The position numbers were made by a program, and so were the translations under genes. The notes below the pieces were generated by a model. It did no database searches, was not told where the DNA came from, and saw nothing but the letters and a program-made list of their open reading frames with translations. From the NCBI GenBank assembly GCA_051530055.1, contig CM121342.1, positions 2,976,001 through 3,040,000 of the forward strand: a stretch of DNA of 64,000 bases, written 5' to 3'. Source of the stretch: Neoechinorhynchus agilis (Eukaryota; Acanthocephala). Of this stretch, positions 1 to 11,473 are shown in pieces. Within the stretch, counting starts at the first letter, position 1. Every line of letters starts with the position of its first letter.

Positions 1-593
1 AAAAGAAATTTTTTACAATCATCGACGCGGCAAAGACTTTAGGAAGACCAATGAACATCTGCAAGCTTCATGTATTATCAGCCACTGCCAAAGGTTTCTT
101 ATACGTCTTGGGCGAAATATGCAATGGTTTGGAAAATGTAGCATTTGGTTCTACAGTAATGGAGTTTTATGATCCATCCAATGACCAATGGAAGACATGT
201 GCAAATTTTTCGACTGGTAAGAAGATTTTTACTATTTTTGCATCAAACGATAATATCTATTGCGCTTCATATGATTTCGAAAATACTCTAGAAATTTATG
301 ATCACAACAAATCTGAATGGAGTGACTATCCTTTCTCTATTCCGCATGATGTCTATCCTCAAAACCTCTTGGTTTTAGGCTCCACTATAATATTTTATGG
401 ATGCACATCCAATTCTTTAATGCGTGTTATAACTTATTCAATGGATCTGAACATCGGACAGATTGTGAAACTACCGGAAACGGACATTAAATTCACGTCG
501 ATCGTTTGTTTAACTGCTGATTTCAAGGAAATTGAAAAAGTCAAGAGAATTCTGTACAGAAACAATGCGGTCGTTCAATATCGACATACTTAA
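1..593 (+). CDS. Kelch-repeat protein, C-terminal part (5' end outside window)
   Basis: The frame is open from base 3 to the stop at 591-593, about 196 residues, so the first ATG at 51 is probably internal and the gene starts left of the window. Two kelch blades are visible from the recurring Y-D-P/H plus Trp spacing: MEFYDPSNDQWKTC and, 40-50 residues later, LEIYDHNKSEWSDYPF. Kelch blades form beta-propellers, often in BTB-Kelch adaptors of cullin-3 ubiquitin ligases, but no BTB or BACK domain is visible here because the N-terminus is missing. The tail after the second blade is degenerate and ends FKEIEKVKRILYRNN. Family call is moderate, exact orthology unknown. Confidence 0.6.
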   Translation, partial: KKFFTIIDAAKTLGRPMNICKLHVLSATAKGFLYVLGEICNGLENVAFGSTVMEFYDPSNDQWKTCANFSTGKKIFTIFASNDNIYCASYDFENTLEIYDHNKSEWSDYPFSIPHDVYPQNLLVLGSTIIFYGCTSNSLMRVITYSMDLNIGQIVKLPETDIKFTSIVCLTADFKEIEKVKRILYRNNAVVQYRHT

Positions 594-1244
594 AACTTAT
601 GAAACTATGTTATTGTTTTATAGATTAAATTCAAGCAGCGCTTAATTCTGTTAAAAAAATCAGTAATTTCAATCATAGAAAAATTATTACGTCGCCAAGC
701 GTATTTCTTTATGCCAATCAAATTTTATTTATTTCTCTTAATTAAGAACCTTAAATGTTTAATAAATTGTTACGGAAAAAGTATATTTTACATTTATACA
801 TTGGCGATTAAGATATTATAGGAATACAAATGATTGTTTCAAAATCCCTAAACACCGTGACTTTCTAGGGCAAAGAATCGATATCTCCTTTTCTTCTAAC
901 ATTAGTCGTTAACTTTAATTTTAAAAATCAATAAGAAGGAGCCGAGGAAGGAGAGAAGCTCCAATTTTGCGGACGGTGGTGATTGCACGTTTTGTAGTTT
1001 ATTATTGTATCCAAAAATAAACTTCATTTGTTAAGTACCGGGGTATATAATTCTAATCAATAAAAAGGCTTTTGAACGCCTATTTTTACTTCATTCAAAA
1101 ATAATAATATTATAGTAATATTTTTCAGCATTCAAATTTAAGGTTTTAGCAGAATCAGAAACGACATTATGAGATTACTTTGATTATTTGTTTTGGTGAA
1201 AAGATACTTTTCGTACTTATACTAACTCTGATTTAAGTTGACTA
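594..1244. other. Intergenic, AT-rich, with a short LINE 3'-end fragment
   Basis: No convincing gene. About 940-1010 matches the 3' ends of the LINE fragments at 25.0-25.4 kb and 46.9-47.3 kb (shared GAAGGAGAGAAGCT and GGACGGTGGTGATTG blocks). It looks like a strongly 5'-truncated copy. Confidence 0.5.
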
Positions 1245-1840
1245 ATTTATTACCGATATTTCGACCGGTAATTCCGGCATTATCCAGGTCTGCCATCTAA
1301 AACACAAACATCATACCGTTATCCTGTATACTTGAGAATAAAGAAAATATCGTCAATATTTCTGTCGTCCAGGAATGAAACTTTTTCTTTAGTCGGTTGA
1401 ATAAAAATCCTTTTAAAATTAGAGCGGTCAAGCGGCTTGTTCGGGACACGAATGAGCCCAAGACTGTGATTTCTATTTCTGTCGCGGGTAGAACACGAAA
1501 ACTTCCCAAGTGAACTAGAAGCGAAGTTTGACGCCTCGCCGAGTGTCATTATGCGGCGGATCTCTTCGTCGAACGTAACAACCACCCGGGATACAAATTA
1601 ACTATTTTATTACCGATATTTCGACCGGTAATTCCAACATTATCCAGGTTTATCATAGACCAGCCAGGCTTGGGAGCAACGGTAGCACCAAACTCTTGTT
1701 CCGAATTTCTTTGTCCGTCCGAAACCCCGAGGGCAATTTCGATAACTTCCATTATCAGGTAATTTTGTAAATGTGGTAGTACCCAAATCACATTCCCGTC
1801 GTCAAAATCAATTTCATGTCCACAAATCACCACATGATTG
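1245..1840 (-). repeat. Dispersed repeat family R1, two partial units, reverse orientation
   Basis: The block carrying TTACCGATATTTCGACCGGT occurs at about 1250 and again at about 1607, so two units lie about 356 bp apart. The same sequence recurs on the + strand at 33.2-33.9 kb, and in part at 9.43-9.49 kb and 10.33-10.45 kb. The reverse strand has short open frames (for example a stretch reading LGSFVSRTSRLTALILKGFL) shared by the copies. I cannot assign the family. Head-to-tail partial units are common in Penelope-like elements, and a Penelope-like remnant lies at 16.4-17.2 kb, but no sequence link joins them. Confidence 0.65.
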
Positions 1841-3354
1841 ACTATAGCTTAGGAAGCAAAATAACGGCTACCGTCATAATTGTGTTGTATGATCCTTTTG
1901 TTTAGTCGTTGATTGATTTCTACTGCATAATTAGCTTCGCAGTCCTCGCAAGGAGATACCGGGTAAAGACCTAAATAACACTTCGGATAAAATCTATATT
2001 TACCAAAACTCTTAAATGTGCAATCGGAATATTTAGAGCCCCAAAAATGAACAATATTCGATCTACGAAAAGCTTTGATCTTACAAGTGATTCGAGCTGC
2101 TATGCTCGTAAAAATATTCGTGTTTATAAGTTATGGTCGTTTTTCGTACTTCTTGACAAAACAGGTATTATGCTGCCGCATGAATTATTTTACGGACGCG
2201 TACGGGATGGATACATTCAAAATAAATTTCCCTAGAAACCAAGTACATAATCCGTTTCTTTTTACAAGAAGAATCTGAAGGAAAATAGCCGAAATGGACA
2301 AATAAATTACAGTTTGTCGTCGGAAAAAAGAGAGTAGCTTTTGTTTAAAAATTCGACAAGTAACATACGAACAAATTAAATTAATGTCAAAATCAAGTCT
2401 GTGCAGTTAAGATTATTGCTCTTATAAACTAAGTCAATTACAAAAATATCTACAAGATCGAAAGTTTCCAGCCAAACTATGTGCTACAGTTAATAGAAAT
2501 AATTTGAATGACATGCATTCAAATTATTTATTTTTCATAAAGGATAAAACTAGTTACATAAGGTGTTTGAGATGATTCAGCGAATTAAAGCGCTTATGAA
2601 GATGTGAACTTTTCCATCGAATTTGTGAATATGGTTTCGTTTGGTCGCAAATTTTTAATTTAAGTTAATATCATAGCCACATACAAACAAGGTCGCAAAT
2701 GCAGTGACATCAGTTGAACTGTGCCGATGAAGTAAAAACGAAAAATTGTTTACTAAAATAATTTCGCCCGACAAAATGGTCAAATTTATTAGAGCACTGC
2801 GTTTTCATAAATCTGTATGTAGCGTGAGTTTTAATAATAAGAATTATTTCATAAATCACAAAGGTTGATATAGATCTTTGCGACAATAAACAAAAAATTT
2901 CTGCGACTATGCTTTTCTCACCCGAATCTTATTTGATTTTTAATTATAGCATAAATAATAAAAGTCGCGGGTCCGTCCGTTTTTGCAAAACATCATTATA
3001 GATTGATAACTTTAAATCAATAGCACTTTTTACATCAACCTTCGATGGTCCGGACGTAGTTAGGTAAAACAATTAAGATAAAACCATTCTGAAAATTCGG
3101 TAGATTACAATTGCCTATTTGCAGGTCACTAGTGTAAACCATTAAATTGTAAGTTTACTCAAAAAGATAACTGTAAAAAGAAACCTCTGGGGAGATATAA
3201 AGATCACATTAAGCATTCCACTGAACGTATCGCGCTTGTCGGTTTGCCGAGAATCTTTTACAGCGATGAAAGTCTGAAGGTCCACAAAATATTTATCATT
3301 ATGCGGTTTTACAACTCTCATGTTATTTACTAGCAAAATTAAATATAATTAGAG
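1841..3354. other. Intergenic, no gene seen
   Basis: AT-rich sequence with only short overlapping frames on both strands and no protein family I recognise. The last 200 bp is the upstream region of the RPB12-like gene. Confidence 0.5.
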
Positions 3355-3711
3355 ATGTCACTAACAAATATTTCATCAAGTAATGAAATCCCTAACAGTG
3401 ATTCATTGGCAACAACAACACCTACAGCCAATCCTGAGGAGCTCAAAATGTTAAATGGAACGGCATCAACACAAGGGTCCTCGAGCACAACGACGTCGAT
3501 TGAGGAAGTAAACATAGAAGGGATTTCGCTCTCAGATGCTGGAAGCCAATCAGAATCCACAAAAAGTTGTGTCAAATATACTTACATTTGCTACCACTGT
3601 GGATCCGAGTCCTTATTGCCGGCAGGAATTAAAGGTGCTTGCCGTCGTTGCTTTGGGCAGACATTATCGAAGACGAGGGTTTATCCACCTACGATTTACA
3701 AAGGGCGGTGA
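3355..3711 (+). CDS. POLR2K: RPB12-like RNA polymerase subunit (RPABC4) with long N-terminal extension
   Basis: A single-exon frame of 118 residues. The last about 42 residues (from YICYHCGSESLL) follow the RPB12/RPABC4 zinc-ribbon pattern: Cys-x-x-Cys, then Cys-Arg-x-Cys (CRRC), a basic Lys-x-Arg segment and a C-terminal Arg. The family protein is shared by RNA polymerases I, II and III and binds one zinc ion. The usual animal protein is about 58 residues. Here about 75 Ser/Thr/Glu-rich low-complexity residues precede the ribbon. The start is the first ATG of the frame. Start codon use at an internal position cannot be excluded, since an unstructured extension of this size is unusual. Zinc ribbons are short, so another ribbon protein remains possible. 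Confidence 0.6.
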   Translation: MSLTNISSSNEIPNSDSLATTTPTANPEELKMLNGTASTQGSSSTTTSIEEVNIEGISLSDAGSQSESTKSCVKYTYICYHCGSESLLPAGIKGACRRCFGQTLSKTRVYPPTIYKGR

Positions 3712-4215
3712 ATATTAATCAATGTAGTAATATTGTAATAATAATGTACTAAAATAACAAGCATAAATATTTTATCGATTTACGCACTCGTCAAACTTAT
3801 TTTCTAGTTTCTCTAGTTAAGCAAACACACTCTGCTTTTAATGTTCGGTAAAGGTCCTTGCTACGCCTTTATATTAAATACCAAAAAGACTTTCATAAGC
3901 ATTAACTTGCTAGGAAATTCGTTGAAAGTCTTTAAATCCAGATCATACGGTTCGCGTGCAGAACAAAAAACTGATTTTGACGAACTCCACTAAAGACAAT
4001 GTAAAATGACAACCGTCTTTGCAACCATGAAATTATGTAATCTCAATCGATAAATATTTCCATCTTGTATAACTGATTCAAACCATTTCAAACCTTAAAG
4101 GGCTATGTTTCCAAATATAGATGGAAAAATACAAGTGAATTTCATTCTTAATTCGAGAATTAGAAAAATATGTCATATTCTTCAGCAGTGTATGGTTGAA
4201 AAAGTAATTTTAAAC
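3712..4215. other. Intergenic, no gene seen
   Basis: Downstream region of the RPB12-like gene. No structured feature was recognised before the SINE-flanking direct repeat. Confidence 0.4.
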
Positions 4216-4643
4216 ACATCTATAAAAAGACTACCGGCTGAGCCACCCATAAGAATGCTTAAATCGGAAAGCTAATCCAGGCCAATTTGTTGCGAAGTTT
4301 GTACATTCTGTAGTTGTGCTGAGGTGGTCGAGTGGACTGATGCTCCTGATCTCATTTAGGATCAACGGGTTCGAATCCGTTACCGACGATGACGCACAAC
4401 CAACGCATTCGAAGTACCCCGTTGAATGGAGGAAACTCACTGATGAGTTCCGCCTCCCCCGGAGGTATCTGAGAATCCGGAGAGATGTACAAACTTATAA
4501 CCGTCTACGGTCTTGGGACATTGAGCTCAGACCAGCGCTTTCCCAGGCCGAAATCGGTGGACTGTATGTCCGTTCGGCCGTGTATGGAAAAAATAAAACA
4601 TCTATAAAACGACTACCGGCTGAGCCACTCATAAGAATGCCAT
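4216..4643 (+). mobile_element. tRNA-derived SINE between 45-bp direct repeats
   Basis: An RNA polymerase III promoter is recognisable: A box TGGTCGAGTGG at 4325-4335 and a perfect B box GGTTCGAATCC at 4368-4378. The acceptor-stem halves do not pair, so this is a tRNA-derived SINE head and not a tRNA gene. The body contains a module (GGTATCTGAGAATCCGGAG...) that recurs diverged at about 26.73 kb. The element lies between two near-identical direct repeats of about 45 bp (4216-4261 and 4597-4643, both reading GACTACCGGCTGAGCCAC with three or so differences). That is too long for an ordinary target-site duplication. Confidence 0.7.
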
Positions 4644-5266
4644 GATGGCCCCTATATTAAAATGCAGAATGAACTTTCAATCTCCATACAAATATCCAAG
4701 TTTAACGTAAGTTGAATAATTTTTTGTCTGTAATACAAATTGAACCGAGATGATAAAATAGGGACGCCGCTGAATAATTTCACGTTTTTCAATGAAAGCC
4801 CGTGAAATTTATAAAGTTCTACATAAGATTTTCAAGTTCCCAATCATTTCCGTTTGAAGCGGCAAAAATAGAAATAATTAAAGTTCTAAGTTACCGATTT
4901 TTTGCTCATATGTATTTAAAAGAAAATTCGGTCCAGTATTATTTACTGAAAATTCAAGATTGCTGTATTTTTAATATGAATTTATTTTTTGAAGTCGGCA
5001 ATTTCACCGCAAAAAATAACGAAACGAAAAATCATTTCATTTTGGCATTTGTGGCGTTTTGTACACATCGTTATATTCGAAACGGAATCCATGATCCTGA
5101 GTTGAAGTGAAGTGACATGGACATAATTTGTGTTACCTTTTTTTGGATGCGGTATCACATTGATGTGAAATCACATTTATAACGCCGTCATCTAGGATTA
5201 TGTTACTAAAAGCGACAATTATACTTTTAAATTATTACAAACAATAATCTTACTTGCACCAGAGTG
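4644..5266. other. Intergenic, no gene seen
   Basis: AT-rich. The open frame at 4802-5110 is low-complexity Phe/Lys-rich and has no family resemblance. Confidence 0.4.
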
Positions 5267-7835
5267 TTATTGTTTTAAATGGTCCAATAAACTCAATGGA
5301 ACAATGGCCTCGCAGATCTCTTTATCGGTACCATTAAAGAAGTGAAATTTGCATGACTTACTCACAGAATTACATTTTTAAAGCTGTAAAAAATTTCGCC
5401 TGGCTGTATAACTGCGATACGATTATAAGATAAATCTCTAAATGATTTTCAAAAAGTAATTGTAGAATAATGAGCAGTATTACAATTTCTGTAGCGGTGA
5501 TTTATAATCTTCATAGTTACCAATAATGTTTATGTAATTATGTGACAAATCCAAAACCCTCAACACGTTGTGATTGGACAAAAATGACAAGTCTACTTTT
5601 GAAAGCTTATTGTAGGATAAATTTCTATTTTTTATTTCGCATAAAATCAAAAATCACAATAACCTACAAGTGTATCAAACTTGATAGAAGCATGAGAGAT
5701 TCCAACATTGTAGAATCCAACATATTAATTGAAAGATCTCTATGATTGGCTGCTTAAATTTCTAACGAATGAATGTCAATCTTACAAAGAGATTACATGT
5801 GCACAAATTGCACCACGTTCCATTGTTTTCAACATATTGTTCTTTAGATTTCTGCGAATAAATATAAGAGGAGATTATAAGAAATGCTGAAACCTACACT
5901 TCGTTAAATAATACATGACCACATAGCGAATGACGCTCAATGGTTTTCAATTCGTTACCCTCCAAATTACTTCAGGCGATTTTAGTAAAAATGTAACAGA
6001 AACCAAGGACTTACAGTAGACCCAAAGTTTTAACTTTTCCAATGGCTGGAAAAGTATGCAATTCGTTATTTCTTAAACTTCTAAAGAAGAATCTAAAGCG
6101 AGTATTGAGGCTCATAAATCGTACATTAACGACAAAAATGTGTTTGAGTCGAATGAGTTCTTTTCGACATAGTAGATCGAATTATGATCTAAGTGTCTAC
6201 CCATAAAAGTTAGTAAATCGCAAAGACTTAAAGTACTCACAACTCACTGAGATTCGGAAAGCAGCTCATCATTTTCGATGTTAAGGACGTGAGTTGATTA
6301 TTGGACAAATCTCTAATTTACACTTGTCAATAATAAATTTCAATTAAATTTCCTTACAATATCACAACGGATCTTAATCCCTCCAAAAATGATACAGTCG
6401 ATGATTGCCGAATTTCATTGCGAGACAAATTCCTGTAAAAAAGGATGTAAAAGATACGGCAAATATATTAAAAACTTACAGTGTTTTTAGATTTTCAAAG
6501 CCTAAAAAAGAACCTTCTTCAATGATTTGCAAACGGTTAGAAGAAAGGTTCCTTAAAAAATATCATTTAAATATAACTTAACGCTTTTCAAATTACTCAC
6601 AGAAACTCTAGATTGCTCAACCCACGAAAACTATTTTTATCGATTGTCCACAAAAAATTGTTACTCAAATCGAGATAAGACAAATTTCTCATTTTTAAAA
6701 ATATAAAAGGTTCGATTTGAATGAGTAAATTGTTTTGGAGTTCCCTAATGAGTAATAATCAAACGATTTTCGTTATTAACAAGTGAATTTTTTTACAGTT
6801 TTGTTAAATATTTCAATTGACCTAATTCCTTAAACGGAAGCGAAAACAAGCGACATCCATCTGCTTTAAGTTCATGTAGAATCCTCGTGTGAATTAAAAC
6901 ACATCCAAAGGACCCCAACAAATTATGCGATAGATCGCTAAAATGTTCATCTAATGAACTGAAATCATATATACACACGCACAGAATTTTTAAATTACAA
7001 ATATGACCGAGTTTTGGCTCGAATTCCTTAATTTTAAGGCCATGGATGTCTCTAAAAAATATTGTAATTTTCTTTTGTTTCCATTGAGTAAAATTCATAC
7101 AAATTTGTGAGATTTCCGAGATTTTGAAGGCATTTCTTTGTTGATACAATCTCCGTCTCGCCAACGGCTCTAAATTCAATTCGATTTTTCAATCTAAATT
7201 AAACAAACAATACAAATGTGTAAGTGACTTCAGTTTTAGAAGTGCTTCACAAATTTCCCGAAGTGGATTGTTATTTAGATTCCTAAATATCCATATATAG
7301 GAAACACTCTGAGAATAAAAATAACAACAATCTCTCCAGTTTTTTCAAGTACGTGAAGGCATCAGAATCCACTTGTTCGACGAAATTATTACTCAGGTCT
7401 CTAAAAATATACATATTTAAAAAATGGAAATTGCTTACATGGACTTTAAATTTCTCGCGTGTCGAAAGTCATAAGTCGATATCGATTGAATTCGATTGAA
7501 AGCAAAGTGACTAAATAGCTTTCCGCTCAAATTTAGAGTTTTCAGAAACTTACATTTCTTCGAGATAAGGCATACATGAGAATTCCACATCACGGAGTGA
7601 TTGAAATCTATTGTGTCTTGCTTGTCTTTATAAAGAAATCCTCACTCACATTTGTTGAAATAAATCAAGACTTACAAAACAACCGTGAGCATCAGATCAT
7701 GGCAAAGTGGATCGCTTTTATATACTTTTGGCCTTTCAATTTCACATCAGTATAACTTTTTGAACTTATTGCAATCTTACCAATGACTAGCATGTATAAA
7801 ATGATTACTAAGTGCGCATTGAAGTTCCGAAGCAT
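5267..7835 (-). CDS. Secreted or membrane leucine-rich-repeat protein, about 20 LRRs, roughly one per exon
   Basis: On the minus strand, a chain of short exons each encodes one 24-residue leucine-rich repeat of the pattern LxxLxLSxNxLxxIxxxxFxGLxxLxxL. Examples are LDLSNNFLWTIDKNSFRGL (about 6.66 kb), NLSSNRLQIIEEGSFLGF (6.53 kb), DLSNNQLTSL (6.31 kb), DLSNNFVEQVDSDAFTYL (7.39 kb) and NLEGNELKTIERHSLCGH (5.95 kb). Exons are 70-80 nt, separated by introns of about 45-50 nt (for example GTAAGTTTTT...TTTTACAG between 6.49 and 6.44 kb), so the track shows almost no long frame here. A hydrophobic signal-like start (MLRNFNAHLVIILYMLVIG) begins at 7835 and is followed by a GTAAG donor. The last exon ends ...LLDHLKQ-stop at 5267 with a cysteine-containing tail. 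No transmembrane segment or signalling domain was seen. LRR ectodomains bind ligands; the specific role is unknown. Exact exon edges were not all resolved. Confidence 0.8.
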
Positions 7836-9420
7836 ATTGATGTTGAATGTCGCACAAATAACGAACTGAGGATAGACACAAATGGATCCACACAAACGAG
7901 GATAGTAACAAAGCTACTGCAATCATTTGAATGATTAAAATAGGATGCACAATTTTATGTTTCTAAAGAACTGTGTTAACGAACCAAGTGACGGAGATAC
8001 ACGAAATACGGAACGTTTACTCACAATAGTCGAATGATTCATTGATCTAGTGCATTTTCTAACAAAATTCATGCACATTGTTCTTAAATGTGAATTTTGC
8101 TCTTAACATATAAAACAAATCGAATGAGCTAATAGATTTCTACAAATGATTCAGGCTACAGTATGTCATCACAAGGATTATTTGAGACCTTAATTACTAG
8201 CAATGCTTTAATCCCGATCCATTTAATTAGTAAATCAATGTTATATAATTTGGTGTGATATTTACAAAAAATAGCAAGATCAGGAAAAAACATATGCTTC
8301 GAATATTTTGAAATTCATAAACGGTGAAACTTTTCTAGGTAGTGTGATTGTTCAAATTTTGCGTCCGGATTCAGTGCATTGCGAACATTGACTCAAAAGG
8401 GTAGGTCAGTTTTCTCGATGTAGATGATCCTTTGATAGTCATTGGGCAAACATAGTTCGCTCGTTATCTCTTAGACCACGATTCTTCGAGTGTAAATCGA
8501 TTCTTATCTGTTATTTGTGTCCACTGATTTCCCTGGGCACGATGCTGGACTTGTTTCCGGCGGTTCATGATGTCCAGTTCTCGTCAGTGTTCGTCTAAGT
8601 GTAAGATCGCTTCTCTGTGGACAATCCGGACCGGCACTAGTTAACATTTCACTGTTATATGGGATCGTAAAAGTTGCTTTCATTCTATCTATCGTCAATC
8701 GTTTCTCCCTTAACGACGATGAGCAAACCAGCGCTGTCCTGGGCATCTCCACGATAAATTGACCGTTTCATTACTAATTGATGATGGGAATCTCGATGCG
8801 TGACTATCCTTTTACAATTTGCGATACCAACTGAAATCAGTGACCTGATTAACTTTAAAACACAAATTGGAAAACGGCGGATAATCCGATGGTTTGTCTC
8901 GCGTAACCTTAATCCCTCCAAGTGGGATCCACAGAATTCAAACTCCTCTTCATGTCATCGACCTCACAATCTTCTTTGTAGGTGAACAGCACATCATCCA
9001 AAAATAGTGGAGATAAAACGTTAAATGTTGTAGGATCCGCTGATTTTCCAAACCAACGAGGAAATCATTGCAAAGACGGAGGCAAGACTTTTTCCATGGA
9101 AAATCCACGGATTTGTCTATAAAGTTCGTCGTTATATCGAAAGAGGTTGCGCTCTAAAACCATTCGAGTGATTCGAATCACGTCTGCCTATCATGATGGC
9201 CTAGGATTATTTAAAATTTATAATATTTGTTGATCAAAAGGAAAATGCTACGACCGTGCAAATTTACAATATCGCATGTTTCTCACTAAATGAAAATCCG
9301 AAAAAAAGATACAAAAAACCGAACCAAACTGTCGCCGACGCAACTAAAGAGATAAAGTCTTTGATTATTATCTTTGGGAGAAACGATACTTTCTTTTGGT
9401 AGTTAGACCAATCCGGGATT
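7836..9420. other. Upstream of LRR gene; unassigned coding-like frames on minus strand
   Basis: 7836-8500 holds no recognisable gene. Between about 8504 and 9085 the minus strand has several overlapping frames. One reads ADPTTFNVLSPLFLDDVLF (about 9.03 kb) and another starts EMPRTALVCSSSLREKR (8.75 kb). They could be exons of an unrecognised gene or repeat debris. I assign no function. Confidence 0.3.
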
Positions 9421-9424
9421 TTAA

Positions 9425-9495
9425 ATTGACTAATTTATTACCGATATTTCGTCCGATAATTCCGACATCATCAAGGTTTGTCATCTTAAATATCC
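9425..9495 (-). repeat. Fragment of repeat family R1
   Basis: Carries TTACCGATATTTCG and the downstream TAATTCCGACATCAT block seen at 1250 and 33.43 kb, with more differences than those copies. Confidence 0.55.
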
Positions 9496-9878
9496 TGATC
9501 GATACGCAATTGTCGTCGCACCAAATGTCTGATAGGAGATTCCTTACATTGTGTGAATTGTGAGATGTAGAAATAATCCTTGTACTTATAGTATTCAAAA
9601 TCATTAGCCTCTTGGCACTATCACCAACGGCTGCACAATCCACAATTATGATAGCGTCCTTATATAACCGGCATTTCGCTTGTAATTTAGTAGTCTCTCA
9701 AGCAATCAAATTTCGCTTTTACATGAAAAATAGGGATCATGTCAGTCTAACAGTGCAACAACAATTACCGGCAATCATAAGAGCATTCACATTTAATACT
9801 ATTGCCGAATTAGCATCTATGCACAACGACGGACACGCTGGGCAGAGTACCACGATTTCACATTCAATTTATGATTTT

Positions 9879-10071
9879 GGTGAAAATACTCCCGGTAATA
9901 GTATATTTGATTTATTGGAGATATTTCGCGAGATAACCTCGCCTCATCAGTCATTGTTAAAGTTTATTATTAAGTGCGAATAAAACACTTTAACAATGAC
10001 TGATGAGGCGAGGTTATCTTGCGAAATATCTCCAATAAATCAAATATACTATTACCGGGAGTATTTTCACC
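9879..10071. repeat. Near-perfect 85-bp inverted repeat (hairpin) with 23-nt spacer
   Basis: Arms 9879-9963 and 9987-10071 are reverse complements with one mismatch by hand alignment (CGCGAG against the complement of CTTGCG). The right arm and following sequence to about 10117 match the tail of the Penelope-like remnant at 17065-17190. So the hairpin is built from two copies of that tail in head-to-head orientation. Confidence 0.85.
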
Positions 10072-10117
10072 CAAATTATACTTTGATTAACCCTAAGGAT
10101 TTTCTATCGATGATTTC
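9995..10117 (+). mobile_element. Penelope-like element 3' tail fragment
   Basis: About 123 bp shared with 17065-17190, downstream of the GIY-YIG coding remnant there (common blocks GCGAAATATCTCCAATAAAT and TTTCTATCGATGAT). Solitary tail, no coding part attached. Confidence 0.5.
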
Positions 10118-10330
10118 ACATTCAGTTAAATTTCTAAAACGATCAATTATTAACTCGATTTTAGAATTGAATTTTGAATTTAGTTGTAAGAAAACATTTC
10201 TGAATTGACTTTGGTTTATCCGTTGAATGTAAGTATGAAAATTTAGACCAATCATCGTCGCAATAGCGAAACTTACGATTTTTCCCAAAATACGATCATC
10301 CGAATGTCTAATCCTTGATTGATGCCTCGC

Positions 10331-10445
10331 TCCAAGTTCACTTGGGAGGTTTTGATGTTCTACCCGCGATAGAAATAGCAATCCCAGTCTTTGGCTTAAT
10401 CGTGTCCCGAACAATCTGCTTGACCGCTCTAATTTTACCTGCATT
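10331..10445 (+). repeat. Fragment of repeat family R1
   Basis: Matches 33.2 kb over GCTCCAAGTTCACTTGGGA and GTGTCCCGAACAA...GCTTGACCGCTCTAATTTTA, with scattered differences. Same strand as the 33-kb copies. Confidence 0.6.
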
Positions 10446-10959
10446 CCTATCCGATTGATCAGGAATTAACGACCAATCTTACAGAATCACTCTAGAAAAA
10501 TGGAGTAAAGATTCGAACTGACTGTCCAAACGGATACATCATCACAAAAACGTTGGTCAGACCATTAGTTCAAGAAGGATTTTCGAAACCTCCTTGGTTT
10601 TTGTGTCGACGCCAAATAACGAGCACGCCTACTCGCGGCCGCAACTAAATACTAAAGTACTTTTCTTAACTATCTATCAATCTCTTCGATTGGTACTAAA
10701 ATGGATAACCGCTAATATTTGTTTCGCTTCGGCTCTATGCTTATTCGTGGCTTGCTCCGTGCAACATGCAAGTGCGGTTTCAAGATGGAGAGAACATGAA
10801 AAATATGGACTAAATTGCCCTAAAAGTCAAGCACAATCGTCACAGCATGGTAAATACTCTAATAAGTAAAGGCCTGGGCAGCGGAAAGCAATCAGTCTTT
10901 CCTCTATCCGGTCGGTTTAAGCAGAGATAACCTGAAAGGATCGGGCGGTGCATCAACAG

Positions 10960-11250
10960 TTAATTGGAAACGAGGTTGTCTCCTTGGGACTTCATTTGCT
11001 CGGATGCGATTGCTAAAAGCAATTTGTTGCTTGTAGTTGCAGGAGCCAGTGAAGTAACGAAAAGAGCACTGAAAAGGGAAAAGTATAAAAGCCTCAATTT
11101 TTGCTTTACGTTTTCCAATCTCTCTCTCGTCATTGAGGCAGTTGGTGCCGTTGAACCAAGTAGAATTTTTAACAAAGGTTGGCTATAGGTTAGTCGCAAC
11201 AACAAAGGAAACCAGGGCAGTCAACTATTTTTAGCAAAAAATCACCTCTA
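10960..11250 (+). repeat. Repeat D, copy 1
   Basis: The stretch from about 11140 to 11245 matches the reverse complement of 25560-25665 (shared GGAAACCAGGGCAGTCAACT). Both copies can be read as a related peptide (LTKVG..LVA.TKETRAVNYF), so this is a degenerate coding transposable element of unknown family. Confidence 0.55.
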
Positions 11251-11473
11251 TGGTTCAGAAATGGAATGATGAGTCCTCGGGGCAATTTAGGATAAAGATG
11301 TTTCGCCGTTCATGTCGGAACTTTTATAAAATTTTAACGCGCTGAAATAACAAATTCATTAAGAAGGTCGAAGAAAGTATTTTTAATTCCATCAAAATCG
11401 GCGACCCGATAGTTTAAAAACAGGAAGCCACTAAAAAATATAGTCGACAAAGATAACTACTTTCGACTTTGAA

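Noticed and set aside
4316-4400. Functional tRNA gene at the A/B box pair
   Set aside because: Acceptor-stem ends do not pair and a long SINE-like body follows.
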